A stretch of DNA of 64,000 nt. Origin: JAVVHH01 sp963835135 (GTDB lineage: Bacteria > Pseudomonadota > Alphaproteobacteria > Acetobacterales > Acetobacteraceae). The stretch covers positions 1 to 64,000 of the forward strand of contig CAWIEF010000006.1 of NCBI GenBank assembly GCA_963835135.1. Direction: 5' to 3'. Below, piece after piece: positions 9,106-16,942 of this stretch. The position numbers were made by a program, and so were the translations under genes. The notes beneath the pieces are model-generated. The model saw only the letters and a list, made by a program, of their open reading frames with translations. It had not been told where the DNA came from and did no database searches. Numbering within the stretch: position 1 is the stretch's first letter; every line of letters starts with the position of its first letter.

Positions 9106-9552
9106 ATGCCGAGGCGCGTCCTTACCGGCCGGGTGACCAGCGACAAGATGGACAAGACGATCACCGTCTTGGTCGAGCGTCGCATCATGCACCCGCTGTA
9201 CAAGAAGTTCATCCGCCGTTCGAAGAAGTATGCGGCGCATGACGACACCAACCTGTGCCAGGACGGCGACGTCGTGCGCATCGAGGAATGCCGTCCGATC
9301 AGCAAGCGCAAATCGTGGCTGCTGATCGAGCGCAACGGCGTGCCGGTCGAGCGCCCCCGCGGCTTCACCGCGCCCGCCGCCCATGACGCCGAGGGTCACG
9401 CGCTGGTGGATGAGACCGGCGAGGTCGTCCGCGAGGAGACCCACGCCGTGCAGACAGACGCGTCCGGAGAGGCGGTGCTCGACGAGTCCGGCAAGCCGGT
9501 CGAGCTGCCCGCGATCGTCGGGACCGATCACGCCGAACAACCCGGCGCCTGA
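9106..9552 (+). CDS. rpsQ: 30S ribosomal protein S17 with long acidic C-terminal extension
   Basis: S17 is a primary 16S rRNA-binding protein of the 30S body. Residues 1 to about 85 are a normal S17 (RRVLTGRVTSDKMDKTITVLVE, RRSKKYAAHDD, CRPISKRKSWLLIE). The protein continues for about 63 more residues, to 148, where the family normally ends at 80-90. The extension is strongly acidic (about 14 D/E against two K/R) and contains a weak duplication: residues 97-109 and 121-133 share the pattern G-x-A-L/V-x-D-E-T/S-G-x-x-V. Its stop is 13 bases before rplN, so the tail is part of the gene and not a read-through artefact. The role of the tail is unknown. Confidence 0.9.
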   Translation: MPRRVLTGRVTSDKMDKTITVLVERRIMHPLYKKFIRRSKKYAAHDDTNLCQDGDVVRIEECRPISKRKSWLLIERNGVPVERPRGFTAPAAHDAEGHALVDETGEVVREETHAVQTDASGEAVLDESGKPVELPAIVGTDHAEQPGA

Positions 9553-9565
9553 GGAGGACTGAACC

Positions 9566-9934
9566 ATGATCCAGGTCGAGTCCAATCTCGAAGTCGCCGA
9601 CAACTCCGGCGCCCGCCGGGTCCAGTGCATCAAGGTGCTCGGCGGCAGCAAGCGCAAGACCGCGTCGGTCGGCGATGTGATCGTCGTGTCCATCAAGGAA
9701 GCGATCCCGCGCGGCAAGGTGAAGAAGGGTGACGTCCATCAGGCCGTGATCGTGCGCACCGCGTTCCCGGTGCGCCGCGCCGACGGCAGCGCGATCCGCT
9801 TCGACCGCAACGCCGCCGTGCTGATCAACAAGCAGCAGGAGCCGATCGGCACCCGCATCTTCGGCCCAGTGGTGCGTGAGCTCCGCGGCAAGAAGTTCAT
9901 GAAGATCATCTCCTTGGCGCCGGAGGTGCTGTAA
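9566..9934 (+). CDS. rplN: 50S ribosomal protein L14
   Basis: L14 forms an intersubunit bridge. The 122-residue product is highly conserved: MIQVESNLEVADNSGARRVQCIKVLGG at the start, then VVVSIKEAIPRGKVKKGDV, RFDRNAAVLINKQQEPIGTRIFGPV and the closing KKFMKIISLAPEVL. The TAA stop shares one base with the ATG of rplX. Confidence 0.97.
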   Translation: MIQVESNLEVADNSGARRVQCIKVLGGSKRKTASVGDVIVVSIKEAIPRGKVKKGDVHQAVIVRTAFPVRRADGSAIRFDRNAAVLINKQQEPIGTRIFGPVVRELRGKKFMKIISLAPEVL

Positions 9935-10254
9935 TGGCCGCGCGCATCAAGAAGGGTGACCGGGTGGTCGTAATCACCGGGGCCGACAAGGGCAAGCGCG
10001 GCGAGGTCCTCACCGTCATGCCGAAGGACAACCGGGCCGTGGTCCAGGGCGTCAACATCGCCAAGCGCCACACCAAGCCGTCCGGCATGGGTCAGCCCGG
10101 CGGGATCGTCGAGAAGGAGGCGACCATCCACCTCTCGAACATCGCGCTGCTGGACCCCAAGACGGACAAGCCGACCAAGGTCGGGTTTCGCACGCTGGAC
10201 GACGGCCGCAAGGTGCGCGTCAACCGCGGCACCGGCGACGTGATCGAGGGTTAG
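9934..10254 (+). CDS. rplX: 50S ribosomal protein L24
   Basis: L24 is an assembly-initiator protein of the large subunit. The 106-residue product has the KOW motif near the start (IKKGDRVVVITGADKGKRGEV) and NIAKRHTKPSGMGQPGGIVEKEATIHLSN. It overlaps rplN by one base and is followed by rplE after four. Confidence 0.96.
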   Translation: MAARIKKGDRVVVITGADKGKRGEVLTVMPKDNRAVVQGVNIAKRHTKPSGMGQPGGIVEKEATIHLSNIALLDPKTDKPTKVGFRTLDDGRKVRVNRGTGDVIEG

Positions 10255-10258
10255 GACG

Positions 10259-10819
<561 letters not shown>

Positions 10820-10877
10820 GTTTAACGGAAAACCGCCAGGGGTCCGCTCCCGGCAGGTTCCAAGGAGTAGAAGTTCG

Positions 10878-11183
10878 ATGGCCAAGACATCATCCGTGAA
10901 CCGCAATCAGAAGCGGGAATACATGTCGACCCGCGACAAGGCGAAGCGGGCCGAACTCAAGGCTCAGGTCATGGACCGCAGCGCCCCCGTCGAGGAACGC
11001 TTCGAGGCGACGATGAAGCTGGCCCAGCTCCCGCGCAATGGCGCCGCCGTCCGCGTGCGCCTGCGCTGCGCCCTGACCGGCCGCTCGCGCGGTAATTACC
11101 GCAAGTTCAAGCTGTCGCGGAACATGCTCCGCGCGTTGGCCAGCTCCGGGCAGCTCCCGGGCATGGTCAAGGCGAGCTGGTAG
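10878..11183 (+). CDS. rpsN: 30S ribosomal protein S14 (zinc-free type)
   Basis: S14 is a late-assembling 30S head protein. The 101-residue product is the long form without the CxxC pairs of the zinc form; it has REYMSTRDKAKRAELK and the C-terminal RCALTGRSRGNYRKFKLSRNMLR motif. AAGGAG precedes the ATG. No second, zinc-type paralogue is in the window. Confidence 0.96.
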   Translation: MAKTSSVNRNQKREYMSTRDKAKRAELKAQVMDRSAPVEERFEATMKLAQLPRNGAAVRVRLRCALTGRSRGNYRKFKLSRNMLRALASSGQLPGMVKASW

Positions 11184-11195
11184 GGAGCCCGGTTC

Positions 11196-11594
11196 ATGTC
11201 AATGACCGACGGGCTGGGTGATATGATCACCCGCATCCGCAACGCCCAACGCAGCCGCCACTCCACCTGCGTGGCACCGGCCAGCAAACTCCGCGCCAAC
11301 GCGCTCGAGGCGCTCAAGCGTGAGGGCTACATCCGCGGCTACACGGCCGAGAGCCTGCGCCCCGGCGTGAACCAGTTGCGCATCGAGCTGAAATACAACG
11401 AGGGCGAGCCGGTGATCAAAGAGATCACCCGCGTCAGCAAGCCCGGCCGTCGCGTCTACTCCGGCATCGCCGACCTGCCGCGCGTCTATGCCGGCTTGGG
11501 CGTTTCGATCCTGTCGACGCCCCGCGGCGTGCTTTCCGATGGCGAGGCGCGCGCAGCCAATGTCGGCGGCGAAGTTCTGTTCCGGGTATTCTAG
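11196..11594 (+). CDS. rpsH: 30S ribosomal protein S8
   Basis: S8 binds helix 21 of 16S rRNA; in E. coli it represses the spc operon. The 132-residue product has TDGLGDMITRIRNAQRSRHSTCVAPASKLR and the C-terminal GLGVSILSTPRGVLSDGEARAANVGGEVLF signature. A second ATG two codons downstream (11202) is an equally plausible start. Confidence 0.96.
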   Translation: MSMTDGLGDMITRIRNAQRSRHSTCVAPASKLRANALEALKREGYIRGYTAESLRPGVNQLRIELKYNEGEPVIKEITRVSKPGRRVYSGIADLPRVYAGLGVSILSTPRGVLSDGEARAANVGGEVLFRVF

Positions 11595-11608
11595 GCGAGG
11601 AGGGCACC

Positions 11609-12142
11609 ATGTCACGCGTAGGCAAGTATCCCGTCGCCGTCCCGGCGGGCGTTTCAGTCGAGATCATCAACGGCATCCTTTCCACCAAGGGTAAGCTGGG
11701 CACGCTCAGCCTGCCGCTGTCGGACAACGTCGACGCCAAGGTCGAGAACAACGAGATATCGGTGGCGCCCCGGCGCAACGACACGCCGTCCCGCATGATG
11801 TGGGGCACCACGCGCGCGCTGGTCGCGAGCATGGTCAAGGGCGTCTCCGAAGGCTTCACCAAGACCATGGAAATCCAGGGCACCGGCTTTCGTGCCGCCG
11901 TTCAGGGCAAGAACCTGGTCATCAACCTCGGTTTCTCGCACGACGTCGTCTACCCGGTGCCGGACGGCATCACGATCACCACGCCGCGCCCGACGGCGAT
12001 TGCCGTCGCCGGCATGGACAAGCGGCAAGTGGGCCAGGTCGCGGCCGAGATCCGCGCGTTCCGCCCGCCGGAGCCCTACAAGGGCAAGGGCGTGCGTTAC
12101 GACAACGAGCAGATCCGTCGCAAGGAAGGTAAAAAGAAGTGA
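11609..12142 (+). CDS. rplF: 50S ribosomal protein L6
   Basis: L6 lies near the factor-binding site of the large subunit. The 177-residue product begins MSRVGKYPVAVPAGV, carries the two L6 folds and ends in the conserved EPYKGKGVRYDNEQIRRKEGKKK. Its TGA overlaps the start of rplR (GTGA), so the two are probably coupled. Confidence 0.97.
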   Translation: MSRVGKYPVAVPAGVSVEIINGILSTKGKLGTLSLPLSDNVDAKVENNEISVAPRRNDTPSRMMWGTTRALVASMVKGVSEGFTKTMEIQGTGFRAAVQGKNLVINLGFSHDVVYPVPDGITITTPRPTAIAVAGMDKRQVGQVAAEIRAFRPPEPYKGKGVRYDNEQIRRKEGKKK

Positions 12143-12501
12143 GCGCGGTCCAGAACCTGCAGCAGCGCCGGCGCGAGCGCCTGCGCTATCAGCTCCGGCA
12201 GAAATCCGGCCGGCGTCCGCGCCTCTCGGTCTTCCGCTCGGGCAAGCACATGTACGCGCAGATCATCGACGACGCGCAGGGCAAGACCCTCGCAGCGGCG
12301 TCGACCTTGGACAAGGATCTGAAGGCGGCTGGCGCGACCGGGTCGAACAAGGCCGCCGCCGAGGCCGTGGGCAAGCTGGTCGCCGAGCGCGCGCTTGCGG
12401 CCGGCGTGTCGGCGGTGGTCTTCGACCGCGGCTCCTACCTGTATCACGGCCGCGTCAAGGCGCTGGCCGAGGCCGCCCGCGAAGGCGGGCTGGCGTTCTG
12501 A
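12139..12501 (+). CDS. rplR: 50S ribosomal protein L18
   Basis: L18 binds 5S rRNA with L5. The 120-residue product starts at a GTG (12139) overlapping the rplF stop and includes RLRYQLRQKSGRRPRLSVFRSGKHMYAQIIDD, a VVFDRGSYLYHGRVKALAEAAREGGL end and the typical length. It is followed after 12 bases by rpsE. Confidence 0.96.
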   Translation: MSAVQNLQQRRRERLRYQLRQKSGRRPRLSVFRSGKHMYAQIIDDAQGKTLAAASTLDKDLKAAGATGSNKAAAEAVGKLVAERALAAGVSAVVFDRGSYLYHGRVKALAEAAREGGLAF

Positions 12502-12513
12502 GGATCATCTGAC

Positions 12514-13107
12514 ATGGCACGTGAAGCACGCGAAGGCGGCCGCGGCGGCCGCGACCGGGATCGCAGCAGCGACCGGGGCGAGGGCGGCGATGAGCTCGTC
12601 GACAAGCTGGTAACGATCAACCGCGTCGCCAAAGTGGTGAAGGGTGGCCGCCGGTTCGCCTTTGCCGCCCTGGTGGTGGTCGGTGACCAGAAAGGCCGCG
12701 TCGGCTACGGCGCCGGCAAGGCGCGCGAAGTGCCGGAAGCCATCCGCAAGGCGACCGAGCGGGCCAAGCGCGGCCTCATCCGCGTCCCGATGAAGGAAGG
12801 CCGCACTTTGCACCACGACGTGGAGGGCCTGTTCGGCGCCGGTCACGTCGTGCTCCGCTCGGCTGCCGCCGGCACCGGCATCATCGCCGGCGGCCCGATG
12901 CGCGCCGTGTTCGAGACGCTCGGAATCAACGACGTGGTCGCCAAGTCGCTCGGCAGCCGCAACCCGCACAACATGGTCAAGGCCACCTTCGCCGCGCTAC
13001 AGCGCTGCGGCAGCCCCCGCGCCGTCGCAGCCCGGCGCGGCAAGAAGGTGTCCGACATCCTCGGCAAGCGCGACGCCGCCGCGGAGGGCGCAGCCGATGT
13101 CGGATAA
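12514..13107 (+). CDS. rpsE: 30S ribosomal protein S5
   Basis: S5 acts in decoding fidelity. After a glycine- and arginine-rich lead (about 25 residues, with an RGGRDRDRSSDRGEGG stretch), the product has the S5 dsRBD-like core TINRVAKVVKGGRRFAFAALVVVGDQKGRVGYGAGKA and the C-terminal GSRNPHNMVKATFAAL motif. At 197 residues it is slightly longer than E. coli S5 because of the basic lead, a feature seen in other alphaproteobacteria. It overlaps rpmD by 11 bases. Confidence 0.96.
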   Translation: MAREAREGGRGGRDRDRSSDRGEGGDELVDKLVTINRVAKVVKGGRRFAFAALVVVGDQKGRVGYGAGKAREVPEAIRKATERAKRGLIRVPMKEGRTLHHDVEGLFGAGHVVLRSAAAGTGIIAGGPMRAVFETLGINDVVAKSLGSRNPHNMVKATFAALQRCGSPRAVAARRGKKVSDILGKRDAAAEGAADVG

Positions 13108-13318
13108 GTCGAAGGCCACTGTGAAGGTGACGCAGGTCCGTTCCGGCCTCGGCCGGAAGAAGGATCAAATCCAGACGCTGGCCGGCCTAGGCCTCGGCAA
13201 GCTGCGCCGCACGCGCGAGCTCGAGGACACGCCGTCGGTTCGCGGCATGATCGACCGGGTCAAGCACCTGGTCGTCGTCGAAAGCGACGCCAGCGTCGAC
13301 GTGGAGGACGGCAAGTGA
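13097..13318 (+). CDS. rpmD: 50S ribosomal protein L30
   Basis: L30 is a small large-subunit protein. The 73-residue product contains the family pattern KVTQVRSGLGRKKDQIQTLAGLGLGKLRRTRELEDTPSVRGMIDRVKHLV, with a short acidic tail beyond the usual 60 residues. The ATG at 13097 lies inside the end of rpsE, and the stop overlaps the GTG of rplO, so translation is likely coupled on both sides. Confidence 0.95.
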   Translation: MSDKSKATVKVTQVRSGLGRKKDQIQTLAGLGLGKLRRTRELEDTPSVRGMIDRVKHLVVVESDASVDVEDGK

Positions 13319-13806
13319 AGCTGAATGAAATCCGCGACAACGAGGGCGCGCACCTCAAGTCCAAGCGCCTCGGCCGCGGCATCGGCTCCGGCAAGGGCAA
13401 GACGTCCGGCAAGGGCGTCAAGGGTCAGAAGGCGCGCGAGGGCGTGGCGCTGAACGGGTTCGAGGGCGGTCAGCTCCCGATCTACCGGCGGCTGCCCAAG
13501 CGCGGCTTCACCAACATCTTCCGCACCGAATACGCGCCGATCAACATCGGCACGATCGATCAGGCGGTCGAGGCCGGCAAGCTCGACGCCAACGAGGCGA
13601 TTACCGAGGCAGCCCTCGTCGGTGCCGGTCTGGTTCGTCTCGGCAAGGCGGTCGGCGTCCGCCTGCTGGCCAAGGGCGAGATCAAGCGCGCCGTCCGCGT
13701 CACGGTGTCGGGCGCGTCCGCGGCTGCCATCGCCGCGGTCGAGCAGGCCGGCGGTACCGTCACCACCACCGCCCAGCCGCCCGCCGCCGAGACGCCCGCC
13801 GCGTAA
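13315..13806 (+). CDS. rplO: 50S ribosomal protein L15
   Basis: L15 is a late-assembling large-subunit protein. The 163-residue product (GTG start overlapping rpmD) begins with the family LNEIRDNEGAHLKSKRLGRGIGSGKGKTSGKGVKGQKAREG and has GFEGGQLPIYRRLPKRGF. The C terminus ends in a low-complexity alanine- and proline-rich stretch. A 100-base structured gap follows before secY. Confidence 0.96.
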   Translation: MKLNEIRDNEGAHLKSKRLGRGIGSGKGKTSGKGVKGQKAREGVALNGFEGGQLPIYRRLPKRGFTNIFRTEYAPINIGTIDQAVEAGKLDANEAITEAALVGAGLVRLGKAVGVRLLAKGEIKRAVRVTVSGASAAAIAAVEQAGGTVTTTAQPPAAETPAA

Positions 13807-13817
13807 CGGTTGCCCCC

Positions 13818-13850
13818 GGCCCCGCGACACCGCATATGGTGCCGCGGGCC
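13818..13850 (+). other. Long hairpin between rplO and secY
   Basis: GGCCCCGCG at 13818-13826 pairs, with one bulge, with CGCGGGCC at 13843-13850. An inner CACC/GGTG stem is closed by a GCATAT loop. There is no T run, so it is unlikely to be a simple terminator. It lies between the last spc ribosomal gene and secY, where stability or attenuation control of secY would make sense. This is a structural inference only. Confidence 0.4.
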
Positions 13851-13906
13851 GGATCACGGCCTAATCGGCCGGTGACACGCCGACTGGCCAATAAAGGGGA
13901 ACGCCG

Positions 13907-15250
13907 ATGGCCTCGACGGCCGAGCAGCTTGCGTCGAACCTGAGTCTCGGGTCTCTCTCGAAGGCGACTGAACTCAAGAAGCGGATCTGGTTCACCCTCG
14001 GTGCGCTGCTGGTCTATCGCCTTGGCACCTACATCCCCGTGCCCGGTGTCGACGCGTCCGTAATGGGCGAATTGCTGTCCCAGCACGGCGGCGGCATCCT
14101 CGGTATGTTCGACATGTTCAGCGGCGGCGCCCTCGGCCGCATGACCGTATTCGCGCTGAACATCATGCCTTACATCTCGGCCAGCATCATCGTGCAGTTG
14201 ATGTCGGCGGCCATCCCGTCGCTTGAGGCCCTCAAGAAAGAGGGCGAGAGCGGGCGCAAGAAGATGAACCAGTATACGCGGTATCTGACCGTGTTGATCG
14301 CCCTGATACAGTCGTACGGCATTGCCGTCGGTCTCGAGAGCATGCGCGGCCAGTTCGGCTCCGCTGTGATCGACCCCGGCCTGTTCTTCCGCCTCTCCTG
14401 CGTCATCACACTCGTGGGCGGCACCATGTTCCTGATGTGGATCGGCGAGCAGATCACGTCGCGCGGCGTCGGCAACGGCACCAGCCTGATCATCTTCGCC
14501 GGTATCGTCGCCAACCTGCCGCACGCGCTGGCCAACCTGCTCGAACTCGGCCGCACCGGCGCCCTGTCGCCCGTGTTCATCGTCGTGTTCATGATCCTGG
14601 CCGTGCTGGTCGTCGCGTTCGTGGTGTTCATGGAGCGAGCCCAGCGCCGGGTCGTGATCCAATATCCCAAGCGCCAAGTCGGCCAGCGCATGTTCGGCGG
14701 CAACTCCACCCACATGCCGCTCAAGGTCAACACCGCCGGCGTGATCCCGCCGATCTTTGCCAGCTCTATCCTGCTGGTGCCCGCGACCGTGGCCGGCTTC
14801 TCGACCCAGAACCCGGATGGCTGGCTCGCCTGGATCGGCCAGCAACTCGGCCACGGCCAGCCCGCCTACCTCGTCGTCTACGCCGCGATGATCATCTTCT
14901 TCTCGTATTTCTACACCGCCGTGGTGTTCAACCCGGAGGAGACTGCCGACAACCTCAAGAAATACGGCGGCTTCATCCCCGGAGTCCGGCCCGGCTCCAA
15001 CACCGCCCAGTATTTCGACACCATCCTCGCCCGCCTGACCACGATCGGCGCCATCTATCTCTGCGCCGTCTGCCTGCTCCCCGAAGTGCTGATCAGCCGC
15101 TATTCGGTCCCGTTCTACTTCGGCGGCACCAGCCTGATGATCATCGTCTCGGTCACCATGGACACCGTCACGCAGATCCAATCCCACCTGCTGGCGCACC
15201 AATACGAGGGCTTGATCCGCAAATCCCGGGTCAAGGGGCGGGCGCGATGA
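13907..15250 (+). CDS. secY: Preprotein translocase subunit SecY
   Basis: SecY is the channel subunit of the SecYEG translocon in the inner membrane. The 447-residue product has the expected ten hydrophobic segments and family signatures such as GLGTYIPVPGVD-like near the first helix, ALNIMPYISASIIVQL (plug region) and the cytoplasmic loop with AQRRVVIQYPKRQVGQRMFGG. A ribosome-binding site (AAGGGGAA) precedes the ATG. Its TGA overlaps the ATG of adk (ATGA). It belongs to the spc block as in most bacteria. Confidence 0.97.
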   Translation: MASTAEQLASNLSLGSLSKATELKKRIWFTLGALLVYRLGTYIPVPGVDASVMGELLSQHGGGILGMFDMFSGGALGRMTVFALNIMPYISASIIVQLMSAAIPSLEALKKEGESGRKKMNQYTRYLTVLIALIQSYGIAVGLESMRGQFGSAVIDPGLFFRLSCVITLVGGTMFLMWIGEQITSRGVGNGTSLIIFAGIVANLPHALANLLELGRTGALSPVFIVVFMILAVLVVAFVVFMERAQRRVVIQYPKRQVGQRMFGGNSTHMPLKVNTAGVIPPIFASSILLVPATVAGFSTQNPDGWLAWIGQQLGHGQPAYLVVYAAMIIFFSYFYTAVVFNPEETADNLKKYGGFIPGVRPGSNTAQYFDTILARLTTIGAIYLCAVCLLPEVLISRYSVPFYFGGTSLMIIVSVTMDTVTQIQSHLLAHQYEGLIRKSRVKGRAR

Positions 15251-15966
15251 ACATCATCCTGCTTGGCCCCCCCGGCGCCGGCAAAGGCACGCAGGCGCGA
15301 CGCCTGGAGCAGACCCACGGCCTCGTGCAGATCTCCACTGGCGACATGCTCCGCGCCGAGGTGAAGGCCGGCACCGAGATCGGCCTGCAAGCCCGCGCGA
15401 TCATGGAGGCGGGTGGCCTTGTTCCCGACTCGCTCATGATCTCGATCATCGAGAGCCGCATCAAGCAACCCGACGCCTCGGCCGGCTTCATCCTCGACGG
15501 CTTCCCGCGCACGGTCCCGCAAGCTGTCGCGCTCGACGAGATGTTGTCGCACATCGGTCAGCAGATCGATGCCGTGGTGGAACTGCAGGTCGATGATGCC
15601 GCTCTGACGGACCGGATTGCCGGCCGTTTCACCTGCGCCAAATGCGGCGCCGGCTACCACGACACATTCAAGCAACCGCACGTCTCGGGCACCTGCGACA
15701 TTTGCGGCAGCCAGGAGTTCACCCGTCGCGCCGACGACAATCGTGATACCGTGGGCACCCGGCTTACCGCCTATCACACCCAGACAGCCCCGATCCTGCC
15801 GCACTACCGGGCGAGCGGGCGATTGATGACGGTGGACGGCATGGCCGAGATGGATGACGTCACAGCTTCCCTCGAAGCGATCCTGGCCCGCCTTCCAGGA
15901 CGGTCCGGCACGGCCTCACGAAGTGTTGACAACAGCGCGTTGACTCCCACCGGAGGCGGCGTATAA
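15247..15966 (+). CDS. adk: Adenylate kinase, zinc-type lid, with C-terminal tail
   Basis: Adenylate kinase interconverts ATP plus AMP and two ADP. The 239-residue product has the P-loop GPPGAGKGT (7-15), DGFPRT (84-89) and a lid with four zinc-binding cysteines (C130, C133, C150, C153). The catalytic core ends near residue 216. The last 23 residues (PGRSGTASRSVDNSALTPTGGGV) are extra, and the DNA encoding residues 232-239 contains a strong promoter for rpsM. The tail may therefore exist because the stop codon lies beyond a promoter. adk between secY and rpsM is the usual alphaproteobacterial order. Confidence 0.96.
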   Translation: MNIILLGPPGAGKGTQARRLEQTHGLVQISTGDMLRAEVKAGTEIGLQARAIMEAGGLVPDSLMISIIESRIKQPDASAGFILDGFPRTVPQAVALDEMLSHIGQQIDAVVELQVDDAALTDRIAGRFTCAKCGAGYHDTFKQPHVSGTCDICGSQEFTRRADDNRDTVGTRLTAYHTQTAPILPHYRASGRLMTVDGMAEMDDVTASLEAILARLPGRSGTASRSVDNSALTPTGGGV

Positions 15967-15967
15967 G
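15940..15967 (+). promoter_or_regulatory. Promoter for the rpsM-rpsK-rpoA-rplQ operon, inside the end of adk
   Basis: TTGACT at 15940-15945 and TATAAG at 15962-15967 are separated by 16 bases, one of the best sigma70-like matches in the window. The -10 box overlaps the adk stop codon (15964-15966). Transcription starting near 15974 would give rpsM a leader of about 90 bases. An additional TTGACA at 15926 has no partner at the right distance. Confidence 0.6.
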
Positions 15968-16026
15968 TCGCGATCTGCGCTGAACCTCCGGGGACGGCGT
16001 CTTTCGTTTTTGATGACAGACAGGGT

Positions 16027-16048
16027 CGCCGAGCATCTTGCTTCGGCG
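16027..16048 (+). promoter_or_regulatory. Leader hairpin just before rpsM
   Basis: CGCCGAGC at 16027-16034 pairs, with a one-base bulge, with GCTTCGGCG at 16040-16048 around a short loop. The stem ends two bases before the GAGGAG ribosome-binding site of rpsM (16051-16056). That position suits translational control by a ribosomal protein, but no regulator can be named from sequence. Confidence 0.4.
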
Positions 16049-16064
16049 GCGAGGAGACTAGAGC

Positions 16065-16442
16065 GTGGCGCGAATTGCCGGTGTTAACGTGCCGACCAAC
16101 AAGCGGGTGGAAATCAGCCTGCAATACATCTACGGGATCGGGCCGGCGAAGGCGCACGACATCGTCACGAAGCTTAGCATCCCCGACGACCGCCGGGTCA
16201 ACCAGCTCTCCGACGATGAAGTGCTGCGCATCCGCGAGCTGATCGATCGCGAATATCGCGTCGAGGGCGACCTGAGGCGTGAAGTCTCGATGAACATCAA
16301 GCGCCTGATGGATCTGGGCTGCTACCGCGGCCTGCGCCACCGGCGCGGCCTGCCGGTCCATGGCCAGCGCACGCACACGAACGCCCGCACCCGCAAGGGC
16401 AAGGCAGTCGCGATCGCCGGCAAGAAGAAAGTCACCAAGTAA
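16065..16442 (+). CDS. rpsM: 30S ribosomal protein S13
   Basis: S13 contacts the P-site tRNA and bridges to the large subunit. The 125-residue product starts at a GTG (16065) preceded by GAGGAG and reads ARIAGVNVPTNKRVEISLQYIYGIG. It contains the helix-two-turn-helix region and the C-terminal RHRRGLPVHGQRTHTNARTRKGK signature. It opens the alpha block, which here has its own promoter. Confidence 0.97.
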   Translation: MARIAGVNVPTNKRVEISLQYIYGIGPAKAHDIVTKLSIPDDRRVNQLSDDEVLRIRELIDREYRVEGDLRREVSMNIKRLMDLGCYRGLRHRRGLPVHGQRTHTNARTRKGKAVAIAGKKKVTK

Positions 16443-16484
16443 GTTTTTCTGCCGCCTTGCGGCTTTCACGTTAGGACGACCACC

Positions 16485-16877
16485 ATGGCGAAACCCGCCG
16501 CCGCGCGCCCGCGCCGCAAAGAACGCAAGAACATCATCGCCGGCGTGGCCCACGTCGCCGCAACCTTCAACAACACGATGGTCACCATCACCGACGCGCA
16601 GGGCAACACCATCGCCTGGTCGTCGGCCGGCATGCAGGGCTTCAAGGGCAGCCGCAAGTCGACGCCCTACGCCGCCCAGGTCGCCGCCGAAGATGCCGGC
16701 AAGAAAGCCCGCGAGCACGGCATGGAGACGCTCGAGATCGAAGTCAGCGGCCCCGGTTCTGGACGCGAGAGCGCGCTGCGCGCCTTGCAGGCCGTCGGCT
16801 TCTCGATCTCGGCCATCCGCGACATGACCCCGATCCCGCACAATGGCTGCCGCCCGCGCAAGCGCCGCCGCGTCTAG
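16485..16877 (+). CDS. rpsK: 30S ribosomal protein S11
   Basis: S11 is a 30S platform protein. The 130-residue product has GVAHVAATFNNTMVTITDAQGN, SSAGMQGFKGSRKSTPYAAQ and the C-terminal ISAIRDMTPIPHNGCRPRKRRRV, all diagnostic. rpsD, present after rpsK in E. coli, is absent; the next gene is rpoA, which is the normal alphaproteobacterial arrangement. Confidence 0.97.
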   Translation: MAKPAAARPRRKERKNIIAGVAHVAATFNNTMVTITDAQGNTIAWSSAGMQGFKGSRKSTPYAAQVAAEDAGKKAREHGMETLEIEVSGPGSGRESALRALQAVGFSISAIRDMTPIPHNGCRPRKRRRV

Positions 16878-16897
16878 ACGCCGGATCAGACTTTTCA

Positions 16898-16919
16898 GCG
16901 CGGCCGTGATGGGCCGCGC
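16898..16919 (+). other. Perfect 8-bp hairpin between rpsK and rpoA
   Basis: GCGCGGCC at 16898-16905 and GGCCGCGC at 16912-16919 form a perfect stem with a six-base loop (GTGATG). It lies midway in the 65-base gap before rpoA and has no T run. It may protect an mRNA end or tune the ratio of rpoA to ribosomal-protein expression. Confidence 0.4.
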
Positions 16920-16942
16920 GCATTCTCGTTTGGAGCTGGTCC

